Shown in pieces: positions 43,302 through 51,455 of a stretch of DNA of 64,000 nt. Source of the stretch: Bin87 sp034423595 (GTDB taxonomy: Bacteria > Chloroflexota > Dehalococcoidia > Lucifugimonadales > UBA3495); assembly GCA_965207025.1 (NCBI GenBank), contig OZ242258.1:1488001-1552000 (forward strand), in the 5' to 3' direction. Each line of letters begins with the position of its first letter. Position 1 is the stretch's first letter. Both the position numbers and the translations under genes were made by a program. The notes below the pieces were generated by a model that saw only the letters and a list, made by a program, of their open reading frames with translations, had not been told where the DNA came from and searched no databases.

Positions 43302-44135
43302 ATGGCAGACCCCAAGCGACTCTACGGACGAGTGGCACTCATTACCGGAGGCGGCCGGGGCATCGGCCAGGCCATCGCCCGCGCCTATGCTGCCGAGGGC
43401 GCCAAACTGACCCTCGCCGCCCGCACCGGCGCAGAGTTGCAGGAGACCTCTGCCGCCATCCAGGACCGGTTCGGTTCAGAAGTCATCACAGTTATCACAG
43501 ATGTAACCGACCGCGCCCAGCTGGAAAACGCCGTTGCCCAAACCTTGGACCGCTACGGCGTCATCGACGTCATGGTGAACAACGCCGGCAACACCGGACA
43601 GATCGGGCCGCTCTGGACCCTCGATCCCGACCGGTGGGCCAACACCATTGCCGTCCACGTCCTGGGAACTTATTACGGTTGTCGGGCCGTCATCCCACCC
43701 ATGTTGGAGCGTGGTTATGGCCGCATCGTAAACATGTCCGGCGTTGGTGGCCCTAACGACACTTCATACGACGCCGCCAAGACCGCCATCATCAACATGA
43801 CCGAAAACCTCAGCGTCGAACTGGCCGGCTCCGGCATCACCGTGAACGCCATCAGCCCCGGCTCCATCCACACCCGCATGTGGGAGGAAGTCCGCGACAT
43901 GGCGTTGGAGGCCGGCGATATGGAAATGTACGAAAAAGGCGTGCAGGTCACGTCCGGCGGCGGCGCATCCATCGAGCGAGCGGCGGAACTTGCCGTCATG
44001 CTTGGCAGCGACCAGTGCGGCAATCTGTCCGGTCGCCTCATCCGCGCGAACCTCGATGATTTCGAGGGTATCCCCGCCAATGTGGACGCCATCATGGCAT
44101 CCGACGCCTACCTCTTGCGCCGAGTTGATCCCTAG
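43302..44135 (+). CDS. SDR family oxidoreductase (paralogue of 29833)
   Basis: A 277-residue SDR. TGGGRGIG near residue 15, VMVNNAGNTGQIG, serine in NMSGVGG, and YxxxK in SYDAAKTAI. The C-terminal tail (NLDDFEGIPANVDAIMASDA) and VTSGGGASIERAAELAV align with the SDR at 29833, which has exactly the same length. It diverges from the HD-domain/SDR pair (79 bp between starts) and converges with the MFS gene, where the two stops share a CTAG. The substrate is unknown. Confidence 0.9.
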   Translation: MADPKRLYGRVALITGGGRGIGQAIARAYAAEGAKLTLAARTGAELQETSAAIQDRFGSEVITVITDVTDRAQLENAVAQTLDRYGVIDVMVNNAGNTGQIGPLWTLDPDRWANTIAVHVLGTYYGCRAVIPPMLERGYGRIVNMSGVGGPNDTSYDAAKTAIINMTENLSVELAGSGITVNAISPGSIHTRMWEEVRDMALEAGDMEMYEKGVQVTSGGGASIERAAELAVMLGSDQCGNLSGRLIRANLDDFEGIPANVDAIMASDAYLLRRVDP

Positions 44136-45457
44136 TTGTCGTCGGGGTCGGTTGCCGATGTTGCCCTCACCACCGACGGATGCCGTGGCGGTCGGGCCAG
44201 GAGCAGCGCAGACGCGGTCAATGCCCCCAGGATAGCGTAAATTATGAACGCAATCCCATACCCGCCGGCCAGGTGGAACACCAACCCCGACATCACCGCG
44301 CCGATGGCCTGCCCCAGAGACGTGAACGGTTCCGTAACTCCCCGTATGGTTCCCAGCGATTGTCGGCCGAAGAAATTGGCGTAAGCCACCGGGGGCACCA
44401 CCAATATGCCGGCCACCGCCACTCCGAATAACCCGGCGGCGAAGTAGGTGAGCCATACCGCATCCGCGACCACGAATATCCCACAGGCCAACGCCATCAC
44501 CAACGCCACGATGGCATAGGTGTACGACACCCGCACCTGTTCCAACACGCGGCCCCACAGCAGACTGCCGATGCCCGTACCCGCCGCGTTGATCACGATG
44601 CTGAACTGAGACAACGCCAGGTCAATGCCCTTGGAACGGAGCAGGTCAGCCTGGTAGGTGTTGGTTCCCGATTGCAGAAGGAACAGGAACCCCGTCCCCA
44701 GGGCCAACACCCACAGCGCCGGCGTCCTCAGCGCCTCGCGAGTGGTCCATTCAATCCCTTCGTCCGCAGTTTGCGCATCCGACGTTACCGATGTTTCTGC
44801 CGCGTCAACCATGTCGTCGGGATCGTCTCCATCCGGCAACAGTCCCACGTCCTCCGGTCGTTGCGCAATCAACAACGACGCCGGCAACAGCGCGATGCCG
44901 TACACCATGAGGCCCAACACTATCCAAGCCGCCTCCCACCCGTAGGCCACGCTGACCCATGTCGCCACCAGCGGGAACGCAACCATCCCGCCCGAGTGCG
45001 ACAGGAACAAGAGGCCCGTCGCCCTGCCCCGCTGGCGCACGAACCAGCGACCCACCACCGTCGCCGGGCCCACGTTCAACGGACTGCTGAACATGATCCT
45101 GCCCACGGCCAGCGCCGCGTAGAAAATGGCGATATGCACCGACAGCCAGGCCATCGCCATGGTGCTCAGTCCGATGACGATCAAACCCAGCACCAGCACG
45201 ACGCGCGCCCCGAAGCGGTCAATCGCCCAGCCAACGGGAGGAGAAGCCCCCGTCGCCAGCAGCCCGCCCACCGCCGCCGCGCCGCCGATCAAAGCGCGGC
45301 TCCAGCCGGTATCATCGGCGATCAGCGGAACGAACACCGCGAACGTCAGGCTGCCCGCCGCGTTGCGCACGAACATGCTGCTGCCGGCCGATCCCAGCAC
45401 CAGCCAACCGTAGTAGAACGGCAGCCGCCGCGACAAATATGCGATCAGGATATGCAT
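44132..45457 (-). CDS. MFS transporter (oxalate/formate or monocarboxylate type)
   Basis: A 441-residue major facilitator with twelve predicted membrane helices in two groups of six and a charged central loop (about residues 195-235, rich in Asp/Glu). The loop between helices 2 and 3 reads GWAIDRFGARVVLVLG, the classic MFS GxxxDRxGxR motif. The start FYYGWLVLGSAGSSMFVRNA recalls monocarboxylate or oxalate:formate antiporters. The substrate is inferred to be a small carboxylate, with low certainty. ATG at 45457. Confidence 0.9.
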   Translation of the reverse strand: MHILIAYLSRRLPFYYGWLVLGSAGSSMFVRNAAGSLTFAVFVPLIADDTGWSRALIGGAAAVGGLLATGASPPVGWAIDRFGARVVLVLGLIVIGLSTMAMAWLSVHIAIFYAALAVGRIMFSSPLNVGPATVVGRWFVRQRGRATGLLFLSHSGGMVAFPLVATWVSVAYGWEAAWIVLGLMVYGIALLPASLLIAQRPEDVGLLPDGDDPDDMVDAAETSVTSDAQTADEGIEWTTREALRTPALWVLALGTGFLFLLQSGTNTYQADLLRSKGIDLALSQFSIVINAAGTGIGSLLWGRVLEQVRVSYTYAIVALVMALACGIFVVADAVWLTYFAAGLFGVAVAGILVVPPVAYANFFGRQSLGTIRGVTEPFTSLGQAIGAVMSGLVFHLAGGYGIAFIIYAILGALTASALLLARPPRHPSVVRATSATDPDDN

Positions 45458-45472
45458 TGCGCAAGTATGCCG

Positions 45473-46081
45473 CTAATCGCTCAAATCGCGCAACGCGGCA
45501 ACGGTATCGTCACGGAACCGCACCCACGACGGTACTTGCTCCAAGGGGCCACCGATGGGAAGGTTCGCCAATAACCGACTACGCAGATCCGGCAGCAGGC
45601 GTTGTACCGCCCGACGTCGCCTTCCGTGTTCGCCGCTGGCGCTAAGCAGCGCGGCATCCAACACACCTTTGGGATCGACCATCCGTTCAGTTGCCGAGGG
45701 TGCCGGTAAGTTCAAGGCCGTTCTGCCACGGGGCTTCTGGACTGCGTAGCGAATAGCCTCCTCCTCCAAAATCAGCCATGCCTCGGTCATACGTACCGGC
45801 ACGATACCTACCCACTGACCATCATATCCTGCTTCCTGTACTGCTGCGACGATTTCACGATAGCGAGCGTCAGGGCCAGCACGGTCAGCATCCCTATGCA
45901 CGAATATCAGATCGTAATATGGCGACATACCCAGGCCGTTGCGCACCTTGTCAACCAGCCGCGTGCCATCAATTGAGATATTGAAGTCAACCTCATGATA
46001 GCCATGCCTGTCCAGTAAAAGTTGGATATGTGATGCCAGCGGAGTATCTAAACCGCCTTCACACACCAACAGACAGTGCAT
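45473..46081 (-). CDS. Toprim-like (DUF4276-type) protein, partner of the AAA ATPase
   Basis: A 202-residue protein. The first strand LLVCEGGLD has a conserved Glu8, and FVHRDADRAG has a DxD (Asp64, Asp66): this E...DxD spacing is that of Toprim catalytic cores, as in OLD nucleases and DUF4276 proteins. A later conserved block VRMTEAWLILEEEAIRYAV fits DUF4276. The start at 46081 overlaps the ATPase stop by one base (TGATG); an ATG at 46087 gives two more residues. It is predicted to act with the AAA ATPase as a nuclease-type effector. Not experimentally assigned. Confidence 0.75.
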   Translation of the reverse strand: MHCLLVCEGGLDTPLASHIQLLLDRHGYHEVDFNISIDGTRLVDKVRNGLGMSPYYDLIFVHRDADRAGPDARYREIVAAVQEAGYDGQWVGIVPVRMTEAWLILEEEAIRYAVQKPRGRTALNLPAPSATERMVDPKGVLDAALLSASGEHGRRRRAVQRLLPDLRSRLLANLPIGGPLEQVPSWVRFRDDTVAALRDLSD

Positions 46082-47517
46082 CACCATAGCGATTCCCAGA
46101 ATTCCCGTGGGAACGCGATCTGCGTTTCTTCCGGCGGCATCAGATATGACCGCAGTGACAGAAGGTTCATCCCTTCGCGCTCGTTGGAACAACGCCAAGT
46201 CCCTTGGTAGGGGTGGCACTTCAACAGGTGCTCCACTAGTTCGCCGGATTTGGAGCGCGCCATGCGGAGCTTCGCCAGCACCAGGTCATCTTTGTTTTGC
46301 AGCTGTACGAAGTAGGGTGAATGAGTCGCTACTACTACTTGCCGCAACGGATTCTCGATGCCAACCGGTTCGTTAACATCAACGGCTATGTCGTGGAGAA
46401 GGCCGTTCATCGCTTCCAGCTTGGCCGGGTGTATGCCGTTTTCCGGTTCCTCCATGCAAATTACGGCGTTCTCATAAACCACCTCAGTCAACGCCGCCAA
46501 GGCCAGGAATCGCAATGTCCCGTCGGAGATTGAGTTGGCCCGCAGTTTAATTCCTGATTGCTCTTCCACTTCCAAGGATAGCAACTGCCGTACATCATCC
46601 TGAACCACACGAACCATCTGCACTGGAATCAGGGACGACAAGAGGACCGACACCATGGCAAAGATGTTCTCTGGTTCATCGTCATATTCCGGCGCGATGT
46701 TCGCCAAGTGCTGCAACGTCGCCGGTATGTGCGCCCCGTTGGCCGCGATACCCGGCGGCTGGGTGTAACGATCAGGACGGCGCATCGCCGCCGGATCCAG
46801 AGCGAGAACGCGCCAGCTTTGCATTTCCCGCCGAGCCGCCAGAATTGTAGGTGTAGCCGCTGTGTTTTCCGTGCCGATAATTGTCCTGATGGCGCCTTGG
46901 GCTGGCGAGGGTCTGGGGTGCCCCCTGGAACCTCCGTCCTGGTGAACATCGATGGCCGCTTGTTCAGTGTCTGGGTCAATCCGCGTTGAAATGAACCCAC
47001 TGCGGGCATGTCGCTTGTTGAACACCACACTGTCGCGGAACTTGCTCTTGCTGTGGGGGAACTTTAAATGCCGTGCCGCACGCCCTGTCGTAATAGGCCG
47101 CAGCGCCTCTCGTTCTAAAGTCAGGCCACCCAACAGACTGCCGGTCGGAGACGGCGGTTCGTACCGGAAAGCGATCTCGTATCGCAGGAATGATGATGAC
47201 GCTTCGGCTTCACGGCCAAAATCATCTCTCACAACTCTACCTACTATCATCTCTGCCGCTAGTTCAATCCGATCTGCTCTACCGTCGCCGTCTGCGCAGA
47301 AAAGGTCGGCAATATCGCCGGTATCTTCGCCGGCGTTGCGGATTTGCAGCGCCGCCTCGTTTATGGTGCACTCCGTTAGCAGGGCAAGAAATCTGATCGC
47401 GTCAAAGATATTGGACTTGCCAACACCATTCGGGCCGGCGATACACGTGTACGCCCCAAAATCCAGCGAGAAGTCCACCAGGTTTTTGAATCCGTTGACT
47501 TCAAGTCTCGTCAGCAT
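46081..47517 (-). CDS. AAA ATPase, OLD/RecF-like (AAA_21 type)
   Basis: A 478-residue SMC/ABC-like ATPase. Walker A GPNGVGKS at 28-35 after LTRLEVNGFKNLVDFSLDFG. A large insertion (about residues 60-290) contains a basic region. The signature is ISDGTLRFLALAALTE, Walker B AVICMEEPENGIHP, and the H-loop VVVATHSPYF. This EEPExxxHP arrangement is typical of OLD-family and AAA_21 ATPases found in defence systems. The ATG at 47517 has GGAGG 5 bases upstream. The stop overlaps the start of the Toprim-like gene, giving a two-gene cassette. Confidence 0.88.
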   Translation of the reverse strand: MLTRLEVNGFKNLVDFSLDFGAYTCIAGPNGVGKSNIFDAIRFLALLTECTINEAALQIRNAGEDTGDIADLFCADGDGRADRIELAAEMIVGRVVRDDFGREAEASSSFLRYEIAFRYEPPSPTGSLLGGLTLEREALRPITTGRAARHLKFPHSKSKFRDSVVFNKRHARSGFISTRIDPDTEQAAIDVHQDGGSRGHPRPSPAQGAIRTIIGTENTAATPTILAARREMQSWRVLALDPAAMRRPDRYTQPPGIAANGAHIPATLQHLANIAPEYDDEPENIFAMVSVLLSSLIPVQMVRVVQDDVRQLLSLEVEEQSGIKLRANSISDGTLRFLALAALTEVVYENAVICMEEPENGIHPAKLEAMNGLLHDIAVDVNEPVGIENPLRQVVVATHSPYFVQLQNKDDLVLAKLRMARSKSGELVEHLLKCHPYQGTWRCSNEREGMNLLSLRSYLMPPEETQIAFPREFWESLW

Positions 47518-47575
47518 GATCGCCTCCATGCAAGGCAGGCGCCGGAGTTTAGCCCAATTCTAGCACGCCCTGTTT

Positions 47576-49336
47576 TCACCCCCTACGCAGCCGCTCCATC
47601 TCGCAGGCGAACCACAGCGCCATGCTGCCCGTGCGGTCGTCGTGCCCGCTCAGCGCAGCCCGGTCCAGGTACGCCCGCATGTCCGGCATCACCCCCGTGC
47701 TGATGCAGCCGTCAACCACGCCGCCATCATCGTCAATGCGCTCGGACACTGCCCGCCAGCATGCCTCAACGCCCGACCGATACCCTTCACCGTCCCCATC
47801 GGGCAACCAGCCCTCGCGCAGACCTCGCGCCAGCGCGTAACCCACCATGCACGTCGAGGTGAGTTCACCCCATGCTCCCGGCACGTCCACCAACTCGCCA
47901 AACGTGCCCCAGGGTTGTTGCCGGCGCAGCAGCGCGTCCAGATGACGCCGGTGTCTCGCCAGCAGTTCGGGCCGTGCGGGATGCTCTGCTGGCAAGTAGG
48001 TCAACGCCTCGGCGTAGCCCAGCGCCGCGAACCCGTTGCCCCGGCTCCAGAAATAAGGAGACGACCGTGCGTGCTTGAACAGGCCACTACTTTCCTGCAC
48101 GTCCCCCCCATCAATGAGGAAACGCGCCAAAATGTCTGCGTATTTTGCCTCTCCTGATATACGATAGGCCCGCCCCAGCATCGCCCCGCACATGAACATG
48201 TCCTCAACGCGGAAATCAGGGTCGCACGGCGACGGCGCCTGTCCTTCGCCAAGTGGCGCAAACCGATCCGCCGCGTAGAAAAACAGCCGGCGATACATCT
48301 CATCCCCGGTGTAGTCCGCCAACCGCGCGGCCCACACCACGCCCGTTAGAGCCGCCCCGCCCGCTTCCGCCAGGTATGCCGCCGGATCCGCGGCAATCGG
48401 AGCGATAAGCTCCGCGATTTTCCTCGTAGGATCATCCGCACCGTCGTCCAACTCCACCAGCCGCAATCTCCCGCTGATGCCCACGCCCTGCGTGTAATTC
48501 ACCGGGTCAAGCGCGTGGCCATACCGGCCGGCCAGGATCCGGGCAATCTCCAGCGGCGTCCTGGCTCTCCGCTCCTCCAGAGCCATTCGGCCGGCCGAAG
48601 GGGGCACGCTTGCGTCTTTTCCGGTTACGTCCCAAAGATCACGGAGGGCGTCAGTCAATCCGGTCCAGTGCGTAGTCAACCTCAACGCCGGCATCACCCC
48701 GGGAGAGTCCGCTGCCGATCGTCCCAACGCCGCGATCAACGAGTCTCCGTGGTCAAGATGGACGGCATTCAGAGCAGTGGCTACACTCCCTTCCATGGCA
48801 GCGTCGTTCGCCTCCCACAGTTTGGCATTGTCCTCGCTGTCCGTTAACGCCACCTCCACCACCAGGTCCGGCGCCTGATAGCAGATCCACCGCCATAGAT
48901 ATCGACGTTCCGGGGCGGCTTCGTCAAAGTAATATCCGCCTTCAGGTGGGTATCCAGCCGTGAGGTCAACCCTGCGCGGCGCCGCCTCCTCCCAGTCTCC
49001 ACCGGACAGAGCGTCGGGATTCGCAGCGACGATGACGGAAAGAGCCACACCGGATTCCTGCGCCGCTGCGGTTCCCGTGAACCGTTCCAAAGCCGTCAGG
49101 ATGCGCGGAGTATCCGTAGTTTCCCCCCGCAAACCCGCCACCAACAGCACTGCTGGTCGATGCTGCGGCTCAACAAACGGCAAAGTTCGCGTGTCCTGCA
49201 GGGCCATGACGGGCCGCAGTTCCGGCGTCAGCCCAATAGTAGCCGATTGCCAGTATGCGGGCGACCGTTTGCGCAACAGGTTGATCAACGCCGCGTTGAT
49301 ATCTGTGGGGTGCATCGTAGAGTGGATCGTGGACAT
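47576..49336 (-). CDS. GH88/105-like glycoside hydrolase domain fused to a degenerate M14-like domain
   Basis: A 586-residue protein with two parts. Residues about 50-220 resemble the M14/succinylglutamate-desuccinylase fold (PAVLLVAGLRGETTDTPRIL, then IVAANPDALSGGD and RVDLTAGYPP), but the zinc-binding HGxE is RGET, so the metal site is broken. Residues about 330-586 form an alpha/alpha barrel: VEDMFMCGAMLGRAYRISGE, GLFKHARSSPYFWSRGNGFA and a WGELTSTCMVGYAL segment match unsaturated glucuronyl/rhamnogalacturonyl hydrolases (GH88/GH105). It may release unsaturated uronic acid from polysaccharide fragments. No signal peptide is seen. Confidence 0.75.
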   Translation of the reverse strand: MSTIHSTMHPTDINAALINLLRKRSPAYWQSATIGLTPELRPVMALQDTRTLPFVEPQHRPAVLLVAGLRGETTDTPRILTALERFTGTAAAQESGVALSVIVAANPDALSGGDWEEAAPRRVDLTAGYPPEGGYYFDEAAPERRYLWRWICYQAPDLVVEVALTDSEDNAKLWEANDAAMEGSVATALNAVHLDHGDSLIAALGRSAADSPGVMPALRLTTHWTGLTDALRDLWDVTGKDASVPPSAGRMALEERRARTPLEIARILAGRYGHALDPVNYTQGVGISGRLRLVELDDGADDPTRKIAELIAPIAADPAAYLAEAGGAALTGVVWAARLADYTGDEMYRRLFFYAADRFAPLGEGQAPSPCDPDFRVEDMFMCGAMLGRAYRISGEAKYADILARFLIDGGDVQESSGLFKHARSSPYFWSRGNGFAALGYAEALTYLPAEHPARPELLARHRRHLDALLRRQQPWGTFGELVDVPGAWGELTSTCMVGYALARGLREGWLPDGDGEGYRSGVEACWRAVSERIDDDGGVVDGCISTGVMPDMRAYLDRAALSGHDDRTGSMALWFACEMERLRRG

Positions 49337-49496
49337 GAAAATCTCCGTGGGATGTCAAATGGCGAAATATTCAGTAGTACAGAGCAGCAAGTATTATATC
49401 GCCGGAAAAGATTACCCATTCACTCGCCTTTTTGACATCCCAGCACGCCGGCGATAAATTTCACCCCATTCGCAACGACACCGGGAGTTGGCGCCC

Positions 49497-50741
49497 ATGC
49501 CACGATTCGACGAATACACCGGCGAGCATCTGATCCCGCCCTATCGCATACTGGACCTTACCGACCGGCGCGCCGCCTTCTGTGGTCGCTTGCTCGCCGA
49601 CTATGGCGCCGACGTCGTAAAGGTTGAACCGCCCTCCGGCGATCCTTCCCGCCGGCTGGGGCCATACCCATCCGACTCTCCCGATCCCGAGCGCAGCCTG
49701 GACTTCTTCTTCTACAACACCAACAAGCGCTCCATCACCCTGGACCTGGAAACCGAATCCGGACGCTCACTATTTCGCCGCCTGGCCGCCGACGCCGACG
49801 TGATCATCGAGAGCTTCGACCGCCACTATCTGTACGACCGTGGTATCGGATTTGAATCGTTGCGCGCGGATAACCCTGCCCTCATCATGGCGTCCGTAAC
49901 TCCCTTTGGAAACACCGGCGAATGGGCCGACTACCAGGGCGACGACCTGGTGGTCATGGCCGCCAGCGGCTACATGCAGATCACCGGCGAACCCGACGAG
50001 CCTCCCGTGCGCCAGGGCAACGAACACAGCCACTATCCGGCGGCCCAGTATGCCACCGTGGGCATCCTGGCCGCTCTCTACCACCGGGACTTTGGCGGTG
50101 GTGAGGGCCAGCACATCGACGTTTCCTCACAGGAAGCCCTCATCACCTACTACACCGACGCCCATCCCGCCCTGCTCTGGCGTAAGCTCGGCCAGAACGT
50201 CACCCGCGTTGGCACTAACTCAACCCTCGTCATTCCCCTCGGCGCATATCCCTGCAAGGACGGCTGGATCGCTGCCGGCGTCATCACTCCTCGCGAGTGG
50301 GACGCCCTCGCCGAATGGATCCACGAGGTAACCGGCAACGACGAGGTGCTGAATGAAGCCTACCGCGGCGGCAACCAGGACCGCGCCGACCACATCGACA
50401 TCATCACCGCCCTGTTCCTGGAATTCGCCGAAAACTTCACCGTTCAGGAGCTGTTTCACGAGGGTCAGCGTCGCAACCTGGTATTCCTCCCCGTCAACGA
50501 AATCGCCGACCTGCTCGCCGACCCTCAGCTCGCGGAATCGGGCTTCTGGTACGACATCGAACACCAAGAATCCGACGTTGGAACTGTCAAATATCCCCTG
50601 GGTATTTTCCACAGCGATGACGTAAAAGCTCGCAGCCGCCCTGCCCCAGTGCTGGGCGCAGACAACGCCGCCGTATATCAGGGCGAGTTAGGGTTGACAA
50701 CCAGCGAACTCTCAACCCTGGAAGATAACGGCGTCATCTAA
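49497..50741 (+). CDS. CoA transferase, CaiB/BaiF family III (catalytic Asp present)
   Basis: A 414-residue family III CoA transferase. YRILDLTDRRAAFCGRLLAD, DYGADVVKVEPPSGDPSRRL, NTNKRSITLDLET and VIIESFDRHYL are the usual N-terminal segments. GDDLVVMAASGYMQITGEP contains an aspartate at the catalytic position. GEGQHIDVSSQEAL and the C-terminal GELGLTTSELSTLEDNGVI complete the fold. The ATG at 49497 has GGGAG 9 bases upstream; a TTG at 49488 is also in frame. It heads an operon with a Uma2 gene (24 bp) and a second CoA transferase. Confidence 0.9.
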   Translation: MPRFDEYTGEHLIPPYRILDLTDRRAAFCGRLLADYGADVVKVEPPSGDPSRRLGPYPSDSPDPERSLDFFFYNTNKRSITLDLETESGRSLFRRLAADADVIIESFDRHYLYDRGIGFESLRADNPALIMASVTPFGNTGEWADYQGDDLVVMAASGYMQITGEPDEPPVRQGNEHSHYPAAQYATVGILAALYHRDFGGGEGQHIDVSSQEALITYYTDAHPALLWRKLGQNVTRVGTNSTLVIPLGAYPCKDGWIAAGVITPREWDALAEWIHEVTGNDEVLNEAYRGGNQDRADHIDIITALFLEFAENFTVQELFHEGQRRNLVFLPVNEIADLLADPQLAESGFWYDIEHQESDVGTVKYPLGIFHSDDVKARSRPAPVLGADNAAVYQGELGLTTSELSTLEDNGVI

Positions 50742-50765
50742 GCGACAAGCAGGGAGATTTCCACA

Positions 50766-51455
50766 ATGGTTACGGCTAAACCCAAGCCGGCAGCAACAAC
50801 AGAAACGCCGGCAGACTCGGAAGCGGAATGGCCCCTGGTAGGGGAATTGCGGCTCAATTTGAAGGCTCTCGGCGTTAACCATCTCGCCGAGGATTTTGGT
50901 GAGCGTCTTTGCCAGTTCTCCAGTGACAACCCACCCTGGCAGTTTGAGTATTCCGCGGAAGGAGAGCTGATCATAATGCCCGCACCGGGTTCGGAAAGCA
51001 GTGCCGATGAGGGCGCTACCATCGGAGAGTTGTACGTATGGCGCAGAAGCAACGGAGGCATGAGCTACCCCTCATCCATCGGCTTCCGACTGCCCAGCGG
51101 CGCGCAGCGAATTCCCGATGCCGCGTGGATCCCCCAGGAACGGTACGACAACCTGACGCCATCGGAGCGCCGCGGAACCATCAACGGCTCCCCGGACTTC
51201 GTGGTCGAAGTTCGCTCGCGCACTGACCGTCTGCCTCCGTTTCTGTCCAAGATGCAGGAATGGATAGACGGCGGCGCCCGGCTGGGCTGGGCCATCGACC
51301 CATTCAACCGCCATGTGTATCTCTACCGGCCAGGACATGCCGAACCCGAATTACTGGAAAATCCGGAGACACTTTCGGGAGAGGACGTGCTGCCGGGGTT
51401 CGTATTCGAGGTGCGCCGCCTGATCTTTGATCGCCACGCCGAGGAGTCGGAATAA
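50766..51455 (+). CDS. Uma2 family (DUF820) endonuclease-fold protein between two CoA transferases
   Basis: A 229-residue Uma2 protein, paralogous to the one at 8067: both have an Ala/Thr/Pro-rich N-terminal tail, LxALGV, WRR(S/A)NGG, PDAAWIPQERYD, PDFVVEVRSR and the DGGARLGW segment. The Glu in PDFVVEVRS and the upstream Asp are the putative PD-(D/E)XK residues. Its stop overlaps the start of the next CoA transferase (TAATG), so translation is coupled. Why a nuclease-fold protein is embedded in a CoA-transferase operon is unknown. Confidence 0.85.
   Translation: MVTAKPKPAATTETPADSEAEWPLVGELRLNLKALGVNHLAEDFGERLCQFSSDNPPWQFEYSAEGELIIMPAPGSESSADEGATIGELYVWRRSNGGMSYPSSIGFRLPSGAQRIPDAAWIPQERYDNLTPSERRGTINGSPDFVVEVRSRTDRLPPFLSKMQEWIDGGARLGWAIDPFNRHVYLYRPGHAEPELLENPETLSGEDVLPGFVFEVRRLIFDRHAEESE

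Noticed and set aside
45473..47517. Assignment of the ATPase/Toprim pair to the known PARIS system
   Set aside because: The small protein fits a DUF4276-like pattern better than the DUF4435 AriB protein, so I leave it as an unassigned candidate.
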